A DNA stretch of 64,000 nt from Enterocloster clostridioformis. Its GTDB lineage: Bacteria > Bacillota > Clostridia > Lachnospirales > Lachnospiraceae. The stretch spans positions 1-64,000 of the forward strand of contig NZ_JAIWZC010000001.1 of assembly GCF_020297485.1 (NCBI RefSeq), written 5' to 3'. Made by a program: the position numbers and the translations under genes. Shown here piece by piece: positions 10,209 through 18,907 of this stretch. Each line of letters opens with the position of its first letter. Position 1 is the first letter of the stretch. A model generated the notes under the pieces. That model was not told the DNA's origin and did no database searches. It saw only the letters and a list, made by a program, of their open reading frames with translations.

Positions 10209-11249
10209 TTAATCGGGGGCATCGGAGCTGAGGCAGCTCTCGCGTTCCACCATATGGTATGGAAGTACGATTTTCATAGGAAGATGATGTCCTCCTTCAA
10301 TCCTGTCGATCAGGATTTTTGCGGTCATCCGTCCCATTTCAGCCAGGGGAAGATGAATGGTAGTCAGCGTCGGGTCTAAGTATTGCCCCACATTGATATC
10401 GTCCATGCTGATAATGGATATATCTCCGGGGACAGTCAGCCCGAATTCCCTGATTGCGCGCATGGCTCCGATTGCGATAACATCATTGGAGCATAAACAT
10501 GCCGTGGGGCTTAATCCGGATTTCAGAAGTTCGCCTGCCCCCAGATACCCGCCTTCCATGGAAATGGGGACAAGCTTTACACAGGATTCACGGCAGGGAA
10601 TGCCATGCTCCTTCAGGGACGCGCAGTACCCCAGGAAAGGGACGCTATATCCGCGGCCGCCTATATAGGCAATTTGCCTGTGGCCTGACAGGATCAGGCG
10701 GTCTGCTGCATCGGAGGCAGCCCGTTGTCCGTCACAGACAATCTGGTCCAGGCCGGCGTCCAGATATTCAAAGCCCGTGTAGATGATATGCCGGGGAGTC
10801 CGTTGGGAAAGGTATTGCCCGGTGGAATCCGTGTCCGCAAGGCTGCTGCCGATTATGGCGATTCCGTCCACGCTGGAATTTGCCATCATGTCAAAAGCCG
10901 GGGGAAGGAAGCCGTCAAGGGAAGACAGGCTGTATTTCAAGCTGTAATCATGTATGCGTGCTTCCTCCTCCATGCCTTTCACCAGGACGGCGCGCGCCAG
11001 CTCGCTGCCAATGTCGGCAGCCTGGGCGAACAGGCATGCGATGGAGCGGCATGCATTACCGTTCTCGCGGACGGAATGCATTTTTAAATTCCGCGCATGA
11101 GCATTGGGGGTATAGCCGGTCCTCTGCGCGATTTCCAGTATTCTTTTCCGGACTTCCTTGCCTGCGGGGGACTTTCCGCTTTTATTGATTACGCGGGAGA
11201 CCGTGGATACGGAAACTCCGGCTTCGGCAGCGATTTCTTTCAGTGTCAT
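10209..11249 (-). CDS. LacI-family transcriptional regulator
   Basis: 346 residues, full length for the family. The N-terminal helix-turn-helix and hinge are canonical (TLKEIAAEAGVSVSTVSRVI, then GYTPNAHARNLK). A periplasmic-binding-protein-like sensor domain follows (about 65-340) and would bind a sugar-type effector. It sits upstream of yedF on the same strand, and a LacI-type operator lies in the yedF promoter, so it may act there or be a CcpA-like paralogue with distant targets. The effector cannot be read from the sequence. The stop is at 10209. Confidence 0.92.
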   Translation of the reverse strand: MTLKEIAAEAGVSVSTVSRVINKSGKSPAGKEVRKRILEIAQRTGYTPNAHARNLKMHSVRENGNACRSIACLFAQAADIGSELARAVLVKGMEEEARIHDYSLKYSLSSLDGFLPPAFDMMANSSVDGIAIIGSSLADTDSTGQYLSQRTPRHIIYTGFEYLDAGLDQIVCDGQRAASDAADRLILSGHRQIAYIGGRGYSVPFLGYCASLKEHGIPCRESCVKLVPISMEGGYLGAGELLKSGLSPTACLCSNDVIAIGAMRAIREFGLTVPGDISIISMDDINVGQYLDPTLTTIHLPLAEMGRMTAKILIDRIEGGHHLPMKIVLPYHMVERESCLSSDAPD

Positions 11250-11320
11250 GGAATCTGCCTCCAGATGCCCTTATCTGCCAACAGCGGCGTACGTTTAATC
11301 ATAATAACCTCCAGGAACAT

Positions 11321-11379
11321 AAAAAACGCCGGAAGAAGCAGACTGTTTCAACAGTCCGGTGCGTCTTCGTGGCGTTTTA
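11321..11379. terminator. Long bidirectional hairpin between lacI and the Na/Pi gene
   Basis: AAAAAACGCC and GGCGTTTTA close a long imperfect stem whose inner part pairs GAAGAAGC with GCGTCTTC and AGACTGTT with AACAGT. T-runs follow on both strands. It lies in the 376-base gap between the Na/Pi stop and the lacI start. No gene is visible in that gap. Confidence 0.6.
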
Positions 11380-11507
11380 TCCATTTTATTTTAATGTTGC
11401 TGCGTTCATTTCAAATCGTAAACAGACTTCTCTTGGAGAAGGACATGGTCTTCGTGACAATGATTGATTTAAGTATATAGAGCCTTATATGATTTGTCAA
11501 TGGAAAG

Positions 11508-11535
11508 ACCGGGAGTGTTTACCCGGTTTTCTTTT
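11508..11535. terminator. Short hairpin downstream of the Na/Pi gene
   Basis: ACCGGG (11508-11513) pairs with CCCGGT (11522-11527). T-rich sequence follows on both strands, weaker on the minus strand. It is about 90 bases past the Na/Pi stop codon, so it is the nearer candidate to end that transcript. Confidence 0.5.
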
Positions 11536-11625
11536 ACGGTTGAAATAAAGGCGATAAGGTTCCGGGAAGAAGCAGGTATTGATGCCTGAAGCTGGGGGAC
11601 TGCCGTGAGGAGGAGAATCCACATG

Positions 11626-13275
11626 TTAATTTTCATCCAGCTTGTCAAGCGCCTGGGCAATGTTGAACGCATGGTCGCCGATGCGCTCATAATCGGTCAG
11701 GATTTCCGAATACAGGATGGAAGTTTCCACATGACATTTCCCCTTTCTCATGCGCTCAATCTGGTTGGAACGGTACCGGGCTGTCCGCCTGTCAATGTCC
11801 TGTTCCAGAAGCAGAGCCTGTTCCGGAAGGGAGTCCTGCTCTGGCCGGGGTTTGGACTCAGCGATGCAGGCGCTGCAAATCAGGCGTACGGCGCCCATGC
11901 ATGAGGTCCTCATATCGGCCAGCTCAGCAGATGCCTGGGAAGAAAGCTCCAGCCTGCGCTCCATCATGGTCCGGGCATAGCCCGCGATATTTGTTGCGTG
12001 GTCGCCAATGCGTTCCACATTTCCGATGATGGAGAACATGCGGTTAAGCGCATTTACCTCGGACGGGGAATTTTCCACGGCAAGTACCCTGGAAATCCTC
12101 CTGGACAGCCGGGCATTGTAAAGGTCAATCTCTTCCTCGCGTTTTTGAATCTGCTCCAATTCGTCCTCATCCCTATGCACGAACGCCAGAAAACTGGTTT
12201 CAACATTGGCGGCAGCCAGAGCAAGCATCTGACCGATGTCCTCATTCAGCTGCTTCCTTGCTATGACAGATACGCCAAGTACATGTTCAGAGGCCAGCAA
12301 ATCCTCAAACCAGCGCTCATCATCCGTTGTATTCTGTGGCTTGTCCGGCAGAAGCTTTTCGGAAATCCGTGCAAGCTGCGTGCCGAAGGGCAGCAGAAGC
12401 AGGGTTGTAACAATGTTGAACAGGGTATGCACATTGGCAATCTGTGCCGCGGGATTATCCGGCGTGAACGAGGCCATCCACTGGGTAAAGGGTGACACCA
12501 GACAGACCAAAGTAAACACAGCTGTGCCAATGACATTGAATATCAGGTGAATCAGGGTGGTCCGTTTGGCGTCGCGGTTTGCCCCGATAGAGGCCAGGAC
12601 AGCCGTGATGCAGGTGCCGATATTCTGACCGAACAGCACAAAGACCGCGCTGTCCAGTCCGATTAATCCGCTTACGGCCAGGGCCTGAAGAATACCAACG
12701 GATGCAGAAGAAGACTGGATGACAGCAGTAAAAGCAGCTCCTGCCAGAATCCCCAGAAAGGGATTGGAAAACTTTGTCATCAAATTGACAAAATGCCGGG
12801 AATCACGCAGCGGTATCATTGCGGCGCTCATCATTTCCATGCCAAGAAAGAGGATACCCAGACCCGCAATAATCCCTCCGGCAAACTGGACCTTTTTTTG
12901 CTTGACAAAAAGAATCAGAGCAACACCTGCAAATGCAATCAACGGCGCGACGGCCCCGATGTCCAGGGCTATGAGCTGCCCGGTCACGGTGGTTCCGATA
13001 TTGGCACCCATGATGATCCAGACAGCCTGCTTAAGCGTCATGAGCTGGGAGTTGACGAAGCCCACCACCATGACGGTTGTGGCGGATGAGGACTGGATGA
13101 TTGCCGTGATTCCGGCCCCCACGAACACGCCTAAAAACCGATTGGCAGTCAGGCGCTCCAGTATCTGCTTCATGCGGCTGCCGGCTGCGGCCTCCAGATT
13201 GGTGCTCATCATCTGCATCCCGTACAGAAATAACGCCAGCCCTCCCAGCAGACTGAAAAACGATTGAATACTCAC
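11626..13275 (-). CDS. Na+/phosphate cotransporter family protein with PhoU-like tail
   Basis: 549 residues with the two repeated Na/Pi-cotransporter halves, each with its QSSSA motif (QSSSATTVMVVGF, QSSSASVGILQAL), about eight or more membrane segments, and a C-terminal PhoU-like helical domain (about residues 330-545). Transporters of this family move phosphate or related anions with sodium. I start it at the GTG at 13275, because AAAGGAGG lies seven bases upstream; an in-frame ATG at 13341 lacks a site and overlaps the leader terminator. A consensus promoter and a terminator-bearing leader precede it. Substrate and direction are not proven by sequence. Confidence 0.88.
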   Translation of the reverse strand: MSIQSFFSLLGGLALFLYGMQMMSTNLEAAAGSRMKQILERLTANRFLGVFVGAGITAIIQSSSATTVMVVGFVNSQLMTLKQAVWIIMGANIGTTVTGQLIALDIGAVAPLIAFAGVALILFVKQKKVQFAGGIIAGLGILFLGMEMMSAAMIPLRDSRHFVNLMTKFSNPFLGILAGAAFTAVIQSSSASVGILQALAVSGLIGLDSAVFVLFGQNIGTCITAVLASIGANRDAKRTTLIHLIFNVIGTAVFTLVCLVSPFTQWMASFTPDNPAAQIANVHTLFNIVTTLLLLPFGTQLARISEKLLPDKPQNTTDDERWFEDLLASEHVLGVSVIARKQLNEDIGQMLALAAANVETSFLAFVHRDEDELEQIQKREEEIDLYNARLSRRISRVLAVENSPSEVNALNRMFSIIGNVERIGDHATNIAGYARTMMERRLELSSQASAELADMRTSCMGAVRLICSACIAESKPRPEQDSLPEQALLLEQDIDRRTARYRSNQIERMRKGKCHVETSILYSEILTDYERIGDHAFNIAQALDKLDEN

Positions 13276-13318
13276 AATGACTCCTCCTTTTACATGTTTG
13301 ACAGTGTTGTGCGGAAAG

Positions 13319-13370
13319 AAAAAGGCATGACCCGCATCCATGTGAATGAATGCGGGTCATGCCTTTTTTT
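13319..13370 (-). terminator. Intrinsic terminator in the Na/Pi leader
   Basis: A perfect 13-base-pair stem, GGCATGACCCGCA (13324-13336) with TGCGGGTCATGCC (13351-13363), has T-runs on both sides. On the minus strand it lies 44 bases before the Na/Pi start and about 110 bases after the predicted transcription start. That is the geometry of an attenuator. Confidence 0.8.
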
Positions 13371-13486
13371 GAACATATGAAGTGTGGTTATGGTGAAAAT
13401 TTGGTCATCGTCGTTGACGGTGGCGTCCATATGTATGTCATTTTCCTTCCGGTGTTTTATATATGGAAATATCCTGTCCTGCTGGA

Positions 13487-13515
13487 ATTATATGAGGATA
13501 AAGGGACAATGTCAA
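13487..13515 (-). promoter_or_regulatory. Consensus sigma-70 promoter for the Na/Pi gene
   Basis: On the minus strand TTGACA (13510-13515) and TATAAT (13487-13492) are exactly 17 bases apart, a perfect housekeeping promoter. Transcription would start near 13480 and give a leader of about 205 bases before the GTG start. The leader also holds a possible 17-codon ORF beginning MTYIWTPPSTT. Confidence 0.75.
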
Positions 13516-13569
13516 CGGGATGGGAGGAATATTAACGATACTTTAATGCAATATAATTACGCCTGGTGC

Positions 13570-13785
13570 TTTTCACTGCAGAGAAACAGAGGACGAGTTC
13601 ACCAGCTCATCAATCGGAATCTGCTCAACCTCATGGAAATATTTCAGTATTAATTCCTGAAAATACTGTGTATAGGTGGAGAGGTAACGGTCCTTGTGAT
13701 GAATCACGGATATCTGCTGAAGAAGGGGCATCGAATTCTGGTCCCGGTCCCAGGGCGGATTTGCAGGAATCACGGATGAAACCAA
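13570..13785 (-). pseudogene. LysR-family regulator, C-terminal remnant
   Basis: About 70 residues matching the end of a LysR effector domain (MPLLQQISVIHHKDRYLS followed by TYTQYFQELILKYF). No DNA-binding domain or upstream part remains. It lies in the otherwise empty 13516-13867 interval. A short plus-strand tail at 13797-13859 (TLYSGYPTECWL) may be another gene end that I do not recognise. Confidence 0.55.
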
Positions 13786-13867
13786 GTTTTATATGAATGA
13801 AAATGGAAATCCGAAACCCCTAACATTATATTCGGGGTATCCGACGGAGTGCTGGCTGTAAAAGGCA

Positions 13868-15145
13868 TTAATTATTGATGGCTTTATTCGTTCCAATCAC
13901 ACCCAGGATGTAACTGCTCAGCAGGAAACCGGCGCCGGCGCACACAGCCATGATGAGAAATACAATGCGGTAGCCGCTGATACCCGGATTGCGGTCCAGA
14001 ATGTTTCCGTAGACGGAGTACAGAAATGCGCCCGGCAGATAACCGATGAAGGAACCCAGCGACATGGCGGAGCCGGTTATCTCCCTGGGAACATTGATTT
14101 CGTCCATGGGTGCGAAGAATATGGCGCGCATGCTGAATACACAGGCGCCGATGCTGAGGGTCATGAGCATGCCGAAGTATACGTTCATGCTGCTGTGAGG
14201 CAGGAAAGCGAAGACAGTCAGGGCCGCCCCTGTAATTACGAATACGACCCGAAGATATCTGGTTGCTGAATGGAAGACCTTGTCGGTGAGATAGCCGCCG
14301 ACAGGGCCTCCCAGCATTTTAAGGGCATATTGGTTGATGATTCCGTAGGCGCCTGCCAGGACAGCGGGCATGGCATAAAGGTCCTTGAGGAAGGGAATGA
14401 AATATGTAAGTCCGCAGTAAACACAGTAGACGGCAAATACATTAAATGATACCAGCCAGATGTTCCTGTTCTTAAGGGCGAGCATGACATTATCCATGGC
14501 AGCCTTGTTTTTGCTTACCTTTTCACCGGCAGCATTGACAGCCTTAATCTCATCCGGTTCAAGAAGGAAATAGGCGATGATGCCGATTACCATGGGAACG
14601 GCTGAGTAAAAGAGAATGGCTGCCTTCAGGCTGGCGGCATTGCTCCCTATTAATGCGAAGACACCCAGTGCGCCAAAGGCAATGATGGTATCCACAAGCC
14701 CGCGTCCGGCTTCCATGATTCCGAACATGCGCCCCTGCTCTTCCTCTGTTCCCAGAAGCCGGACCGCCTTCAACATGGTGGGCCAGTAGAGCATGTCCGC
14801 GCAGACGGCAAGACCGCAGTTGATTAACAGAAAGAGCCAGTACGGCGGGAAGGCGGAAAGACCGATGCCCAGTAATCCGATACCCAGCAGGGACATGGGA
14901 ATCATGATTTTTTTAGATACCCGGTCCGTAAGATAGATGGAAATCAGGAATCCGAAGGTGGAAATCAGCCCTGCCACGCTCATGGCCGTACCAATCTGTG
15001 TGTGGGACAGCCCCATGAATTCCTGCATGGGAACATAGAACGCGTCCTTTAAGCATCCCAGCTTATAAATGGTCCCGGCGCCCAATACCAATGTACCAAA
15101 TGAAATCCATTTCTTTGATTGACTGTTGTCTGCATTTGTTTTCAT
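13868..15145 (-). CDS. MFS transporter, divergent from the DeoR operon
   Basis: 425 residues with about 12 hydrophobic segments and the loop 2-3 signature region (YLTDRVSKKIM), a major facilitator protein of the organic-anion/phosphate-ester type by general look. It is transcribed away from the DeoR gene. Its promoter (TTGACT at 15213-15218, TATACT at 15190-15195, 17-base spacing on the minus strand) overlaps repeated motifs shared with the DeoR-gene promoter, so both units are probably controlled together. It is a candidate importer for the substrate of the phosphodiesterase encoded next door; that link is inference. Confidence 0.85.
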   Translation of the reverse strand: MKTNADNSQSKKWISFGTLVLGAGTIYKLGCLKDAFYVPMQEFMGLSHTQIGTAMSVAGLISTFGFLISIYLTDRVSKKIMIPMSLLGIGLLGIGLSAFPPYWLFLLINCGLAVCADMLYWPTMLKAVRLLGTEEEQGRMFGIMEAGRGLVDTIIAFGALGVFALIGSNAASLKAAILFYSAVPMVIGIIAYFLLEPDEIKAVNAAGEKVSKNKAAMDNVMLALKNRNIWLVSFNVFAVYCVYCGLTYFIPFLKDLYAMPAVLAGAYGIINQYALKMLGGPVGGYLTDKVFHSATRYLRVVFVITGAALTVFAFLPHSSMNVYFGMLMTLSIGACVFSMRAIFFAPMDEINVPREITGSAMSLGSFIGYLPGAFLYSVYGNILDRNPGISGYRIVFLIMAVCAGAGFLLSSYILGVIGTNKAINN

Positions 15146-15189
15146 TTTTTCATCTCCTCATTATATTTACCATTTGTTTCCGTACTCTT

Positions 15190-15346
15190 AGTATATGTGA
15201 CGAAATGAGCTGAGTCAAGCTAAGATGAGTTAAAACGAGCTGTTTTGTGGAATATATACGAAAATAAATAAGTTAATTTGTGGCGTTTTGCGGAGAAAAA
15301 TAGTTGAATGATGTGCTTACATGTGCTAAAATAAGTTAAACTAAGC
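15190..15346. promoter_or_regulatory. Divergent promoters with repeated DeoR-type operators
   Basis: Two facing promoters: minus TTGACT/TATACT (15190-15218) and plus TTGAAT/TAAAAT (15304-15332), each with a 17-base spacer. Related motifs recur: ATGAGTTAAAACGAGC (15225-15240), ATAAGTTAATTTGTGG (about 15266-15281) and ATAAGTTAAACTAAGC (15331-15346), plus a partial copy in GAGCTGAGTCAAGC (15207-15220). They lie over or beside both promoters, as expected for repression by the adjacent DeoR protein. Confidence 0.6.
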
Positions 15347-15393
15347 AAAACCAGAGGTGAGCAGGGAAACAAAACAGAAAGGAGCGTTTGCGG

Positions 15394-16212
15394 ATGCTGG
15401 CAGAACAACGGTATCAAAAGATAATAAGCCTGATGCAGACAGACGGAAGCGTCAGGGTCGCGGATTTAAAAAAGAAGATGGGAGTCTCTCCTGAAACAGT
15501 CCGCAGGGACCTGGAGAACATGGAAGCCCTTGGACTGATACGCCGTACAAGGGGAGGGGCTTTTCTGGCGGATAGGGAAAATATGCCTGGGGAGCAGAAC
15601 ATCCAATACCAGAATTTTTCAGCCAGGGAAAGGGAAAACCTGGAGAGCAAGGTGGAGATTGCAGAATTTGCGGTCCGTTTTATTAAGGAGGGTCAGTCCA
15701 TAGCCCTGGACTCCGGAACCACTTCCTATGAGCTGGCCCGCGCCATAAAGAGGACATTCCGTTCACTGACCGTGGTCACCAATTCCATTGCTATTTTAAA
15801 TGAACTGGCTGATGCAAAGGGAATCACACTCATTGCAACGGGCGGCGTATACCGCCCTGAGGAGCTGGCCTTTGTGTCTGATATTGCAGGCATGATATTT
15901 TCCAAATTAAGCATCAACTTATTTTTTCTGACCACCTGCGGCATTTCGGTTGACCGGGGAATCACCTACCAGCGTATGGATGAAATCATTGTGCAGGAAA
16001 AGATGATGGAGGCCTCAGACCAGACCATTGTCATTGCGGACAGTACCAAGCTGGGCGTGAATTCACTGGTAAAGATGTGCGACATCGACCGGGTGGGGAT
16101 GATTATTACGGATTCCGAGGCAGCAAAGGAGCAGATACAGCCCTTTGAACAGGCAGGCATCAGGGTCGAGAAACCGGAAAAACAGGGGGATAAAGGTCAT
16201 GGAGCAAAATAA
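15394..16212 (+). CDS. DeoR/GlpR-family transcriptional repressor
   Basis: 272 residues. The N-terminal DeoR helix-turn-helix (about 5-57) has VADLKKKMGVSPETVRRDLE. The C-terminal DeoR sensor domain (about 78-255) has DSGTTSYELARAI and ATGGVYRPEELAFVS, the sugar-phosphate-isomerase-like fold that binds phosphorylated effectors. I start it at ATG 15394, with AAAGGAGC eight bases upstream, not at the closer TTG. It heads an operon; its end overlaps the next start by 14 bases. The effector is likely a phosphorylated intermediate of the pathway encoded here, which is inference. Confidence 0.92.
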   Translation: MLAEQRYQKIISLMQTDGSVRVADLKKKMGVSPETVRRDLENMEALGLIRRTRGGAFLADRENMPGEQNIQYQNFSARERENLESKVEIAEFAVRFIKEGQSIALDSGTTSYELARAIKRTFRSLTVVTNSIAILNELADAKGITLIATGGVYRPEELAFVSDIAGMIFSKLSINLFFLTTCGISVDRGITYQRMDEIIVQEKMMEASDQTIVIADSTKLGVNSLVKMCDIDRVGMIITDSEAAKEQIQPFEQAGIRVEKPEKQGDKGHGAK

Positions 16213-17509
16213 GGTAAGTGTATTGCTGGTATCGGTGGACGCATTGAAGCCGGAGTTTGTTTTTGAACAGGAACGTCTGGGAATCAGCCTTCCTAATATA
16301 AGTAAATATTTTGTGGAGAATGGTACCTTTGCAGGCCAGGGCGTGCAGAGTGTGTTTCCTACCTTTACCTATCCCTGCCACCAGAGCATCATCACAGGTA
16401 CCAATCCCGCTGTCCACGGCATATATAACAATGGAATATTTGACCCCATGGAGGAGCATATGGGAGCATGGCATTGGTTTACCAGCAGAAAAGTGGAAAA
16501 TCTGTGGGAGGCTGCCGGAAAACACGGATATCTGTCTGCCAGCGTGGCATTTCCCACATCAGTGGCTGCCGGGGGAGATTTTATGGCGCCGGAATTCTGG
16601 TGGGATGGAACAGAGCTGGACAGCCGGTTTATCGACGCCATGTCCGTGCCGCAGGGCATGGTTCTGGAGATGGAGGAGGAAATTGGAAGGTATGCAGGAG
16701 GCCTGGACCTGACGGAAGCCGGGGACAGGCAGCGGTACAAGGCAGCCATGTGGGTATTGGACCATAAGCTGGCGCCCAGGGTAAAGGAACAGCCTTTTTT
16801 CATGTCAGCCTACTTTGCGTCCTTTGACGAGATGGCCCATGAGTATGGGGTATACAGCAAAGAGGCTGCCCATGCGGTTGAGGCCATTGACAGAATGCTG
16901 GGAGACTTGGTTGAGAAGGTACATGGAATAACGGATGACCAGGCGGTTGTCTGCGTTGTTTCCGACCATGGGACACTGGACAATCGGTATAATATCCGGC
17001 CTAATGTGAAGCTGAGGGAAGCAGGGCTTATCACTACAGATGAAAATGGCAGGGTAACGGACTGGAAAGCCTGGTCCCAGCGTGCAGGGGGCATGTCTGA
17101 AATCCGGCTGAAGGACGGGCAGGATGAAGATGCCGGAAAAAAGCTGGAGCAGGTAATGAAGGAGCTGTCATCCAATCCGTATTTGGGCATTCTGGAGGTA
17201 CTGGACCGGAAACAGGCCATAGAACGAGGCGGTTTCCCTCTGGCTGACTATGTGCTGGTCTCTCAAAAGGGATATGAAATACGGGACGATGTGCAGGGGG
17301 ATTACTGTACGGAAAAACTGCACCAGAAAGCCCAGCATGGCTACTGTGAAAACTTCGAGGAAATGAGGGCGTCTTTCATGATAGAAGGATGCGGGATAGA
17401 ACGGAAACACGATATAGGCTCCATGAAGCTGATTGACATAGCGCCTACTCTGGCAGCTGTCATGGGATTTCATATGCCGCAGGCAGAGGGAAGGAACCGG
17501 TTGGAGTGA
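16199..17509 (+). CDS. Alkaline-phosphatase-superfamily phosphodiesterase (NPP/PhnA-like)
   Basis: 436 residues. Alkaline-phosphatase-superfamily metal ligands are visible: Asp14 in LVSVDALKPEF, the Thr nucleophile in FPTFTYPCHQSIITGT (likely Thr57), FASFDEMAHEYG and VVSDHGTLDNRY. The layout matches nucleotide pyrophosphatase/phosphodiesterases and also phosphonoacetate hydrolase. The Asn that usually follows the Thr in a PN pair is Cys here (YPCHQ), which is unusual. No signal peptide is visible, so it should act in the cytoplasm. Neighbours are an amino acid symporter and a D-serine ammonia-lyase, suggesting a phosphodiester or phosphonate carrying an amino acid. Substrate unproven. Confidence 0.82.
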   Translation: MEQNKVSVLLVSVDALKPEFVFEQERLGISLPNISKYFVENGTFAGQGVQSVFPTFTYPCHQSIITGTNPAVHGIYNNGIFDPMEEHMGAWHWFTSRKVENLWEAAGKHGYLSASVAFPTSVAAGGDFMAPEFWWDGTELDSRFIDAMSVPQGMVLEMEEEIGRYAGGLDLTEAGDRQRYKAAMWVLDHKLAPRVKEQPFFMSAYFASFDEMAHEYGVYSKEAAHAVEAIDRMLGDLVEKVHGITDDQAVVCVVSDHGTLDNRYNIRPNVKLREAGLITTDENGRVTDWKAWSQRAGGMSEIRLKDGQDEDAGKKLEQVMKELSSNPYLGILEVLDRKQAIERGGFPLADYVLVSQKGYEIRDDVQGDYCTEKLHQKAQHGYCENFEEMRASFMIEGCGIERKHDIGSMKLIDIAPTLAAVMGFHMPQAEGRNRLE

Positions 17510-18855
17510 TGAAAACAGCAGAGGCAGTTCTGGGGAATCTGGCCGGCCTGCTGTGGGGAAACTGGATGCTGTTTGTATTGCTGGGGCTGGGCGTGTTTTA
17601 TACCATTGCCACGGGCTGCATCCAGTTCAGGTCCATCCCCTGGATTATAAAGGAATTCTGCAAAAAAGAAGATAGAACAGAACCATCCCGGAACCATAAG
17701 GGAACCGTGTCCTCCGTCCAGGCTCTTTATATGGCAATCGCAAGCTGTGTGGGAAGCGGGAATATCGTGGGGGTTGCCACTGCATTGATTGGTGGAGGTC
17801 CGGGCGCCCTGTTCTGGATGTGGGCGGCTGCATTTTTAGGAATGGCCACCAAATATGCGGAAATCGTACTGGGTCTGGTGTTCCGTCAAAAAGGCGTGGA
17901 CGGAAGCTATTACGGCGGTCCCATGTATTATATTGAAAAGGGACTCCATACACGGTGTCTGGGCGTGGCCGCGGCTGTCCTTCTGTTTTTCCAGAATGCA
18001 GGCGGAACCCTGATTCAGTCCAATACCATATCAGGCGCAGCCTATCAGGTGTTCGGGGTCCCGAAGCTGTGTACCGGTGTTGTATTGGCGGCTGCCATGA
18101 TTTTTATCATTGGCGGAGGGTTGAAACGTCTGGCGGATACAGCCCAGAAAGTCGTGCCAATCATGGCGTCGCTGTATATTGTGGGAGGCGCTGTGGTGGT
18201 GTTTGCCAATCTGGAATCCATTCTGCCCATGCTGAACCGCATTTTCCGGGAAGCATGTTCCATGAAGGCGGGGATGGGGGCCGCGGCAGGGCTGACAATG
18301 AAGGAGGCCATGCGGTTCGGCGTGGCCAGGGGACTGTATTCCAACGAGGCAGGCGAAGGTTCTGCGGCCGTCATCCATTCCGCGGCCCAGGTAGACCATC
18401 CGGCCAGACAGGGCTTTTACGGTGTGGCGGAGGTGCTGGTGGATACCATGGTTATATGCAGTACCACTGGCTTTTCCATCCTGGCAAGCGGTGTGCCCCT
18501 GGAAGGGGCAAATGCGGCATCCCTGGCAGCGGAGGCATTCGGAACCATATTTCCTTTTTTGAAATATGTGGTTTCTGTCAGCCTGATTTTATTCGCTTCC
18601 ACCTCCATCATGAGCCAGTGGTATTTTGGACATGTGAGTCTGATGTACATAAAGAGCTTGAAGGGGGACTGGTTTTACCGTATGCTGTTTCCTGTATTGA
18701 TTTTGGCAGGAAGCCTGAGCACGGCAGGAATCGTGTGGTCTATCCAGGACTGTATGCTGGGGCTTTTAATCATTCCCAATGTGCTGGCCCTTTTTAAGCT
18801 GTCTCCGGTAGTCATGAGGCTGACCAGGGAATTTTTTAAGGAGAATCATACATAA
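17509..18855 (+). CDS. AGCS-family sodium:amino acid symporter
   Basis: 448 residues with about ten membrane segments. Family motifs are clear: CVGSGNIVGVATALIGGGPG, KYAEIVLGLVFRQ, GSYYGGPMYYIEKGL and GLYSNEAGEGSAA. Members take up alanine or glycine, some also D-alanine or D-serine, with Na+. The ATG overlaps the previous stop (TGATG), so the two genes are translationally coupled; an in-frame GTG lies one codon upstream. Next to a D-serine ammonia-lyase, D-serine is a plausible cargo, by inference. Confidence 0.92.
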   Translation: MKTAEAVLGNLAGLLWGNWMLFVLLGLGVFYTIATGCIQFRSIPWIIKEFCKKEDRTEPSRNHKGTVSSVQALYMAIASCVGSGNIVGVATALIGGGPGALFWMWAAAFLGMATKYAEIVLGLVFRQKGVDGSYYGGPMYYIEKGLHTRCLGVAAAVLLFFQNAGGTLIQSNTISGAAYQVFGVPKLCTGVVLAAAMIFIIGGGLKRLADTAQKVVPIMASLYIVGGAVVVFANLESILPMLNRIFREACSMKAGMGAAAGLTMKEAMRFGVARGLYSNEAGEGSAAVIHSAAQVDHPARQGFYGVAEVLVDTMVICSTTGFSILASGVPLEGANAASLAAEAFGTIFPFLKYVVSVSLILFASTSIMSQWYFGHVSLMYIKSLKGDWFYRMLFPVLILAGSLSTAGIVWSIQDCMLGLLIIPNVLALFKLSPVVMRLTREFFKENHT

Positions 18856-18907
18856 CGGTGCAAATATATATTTCATTTACATTTACAAACAGGAAGGAAA
18901 TGATATC

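Noticed and set aside
18031..18797. Long overlapping frames inside the symporter gene
   Set aside because: Shadow frames of a GC-rich coding region without start signals or recognisable domains.
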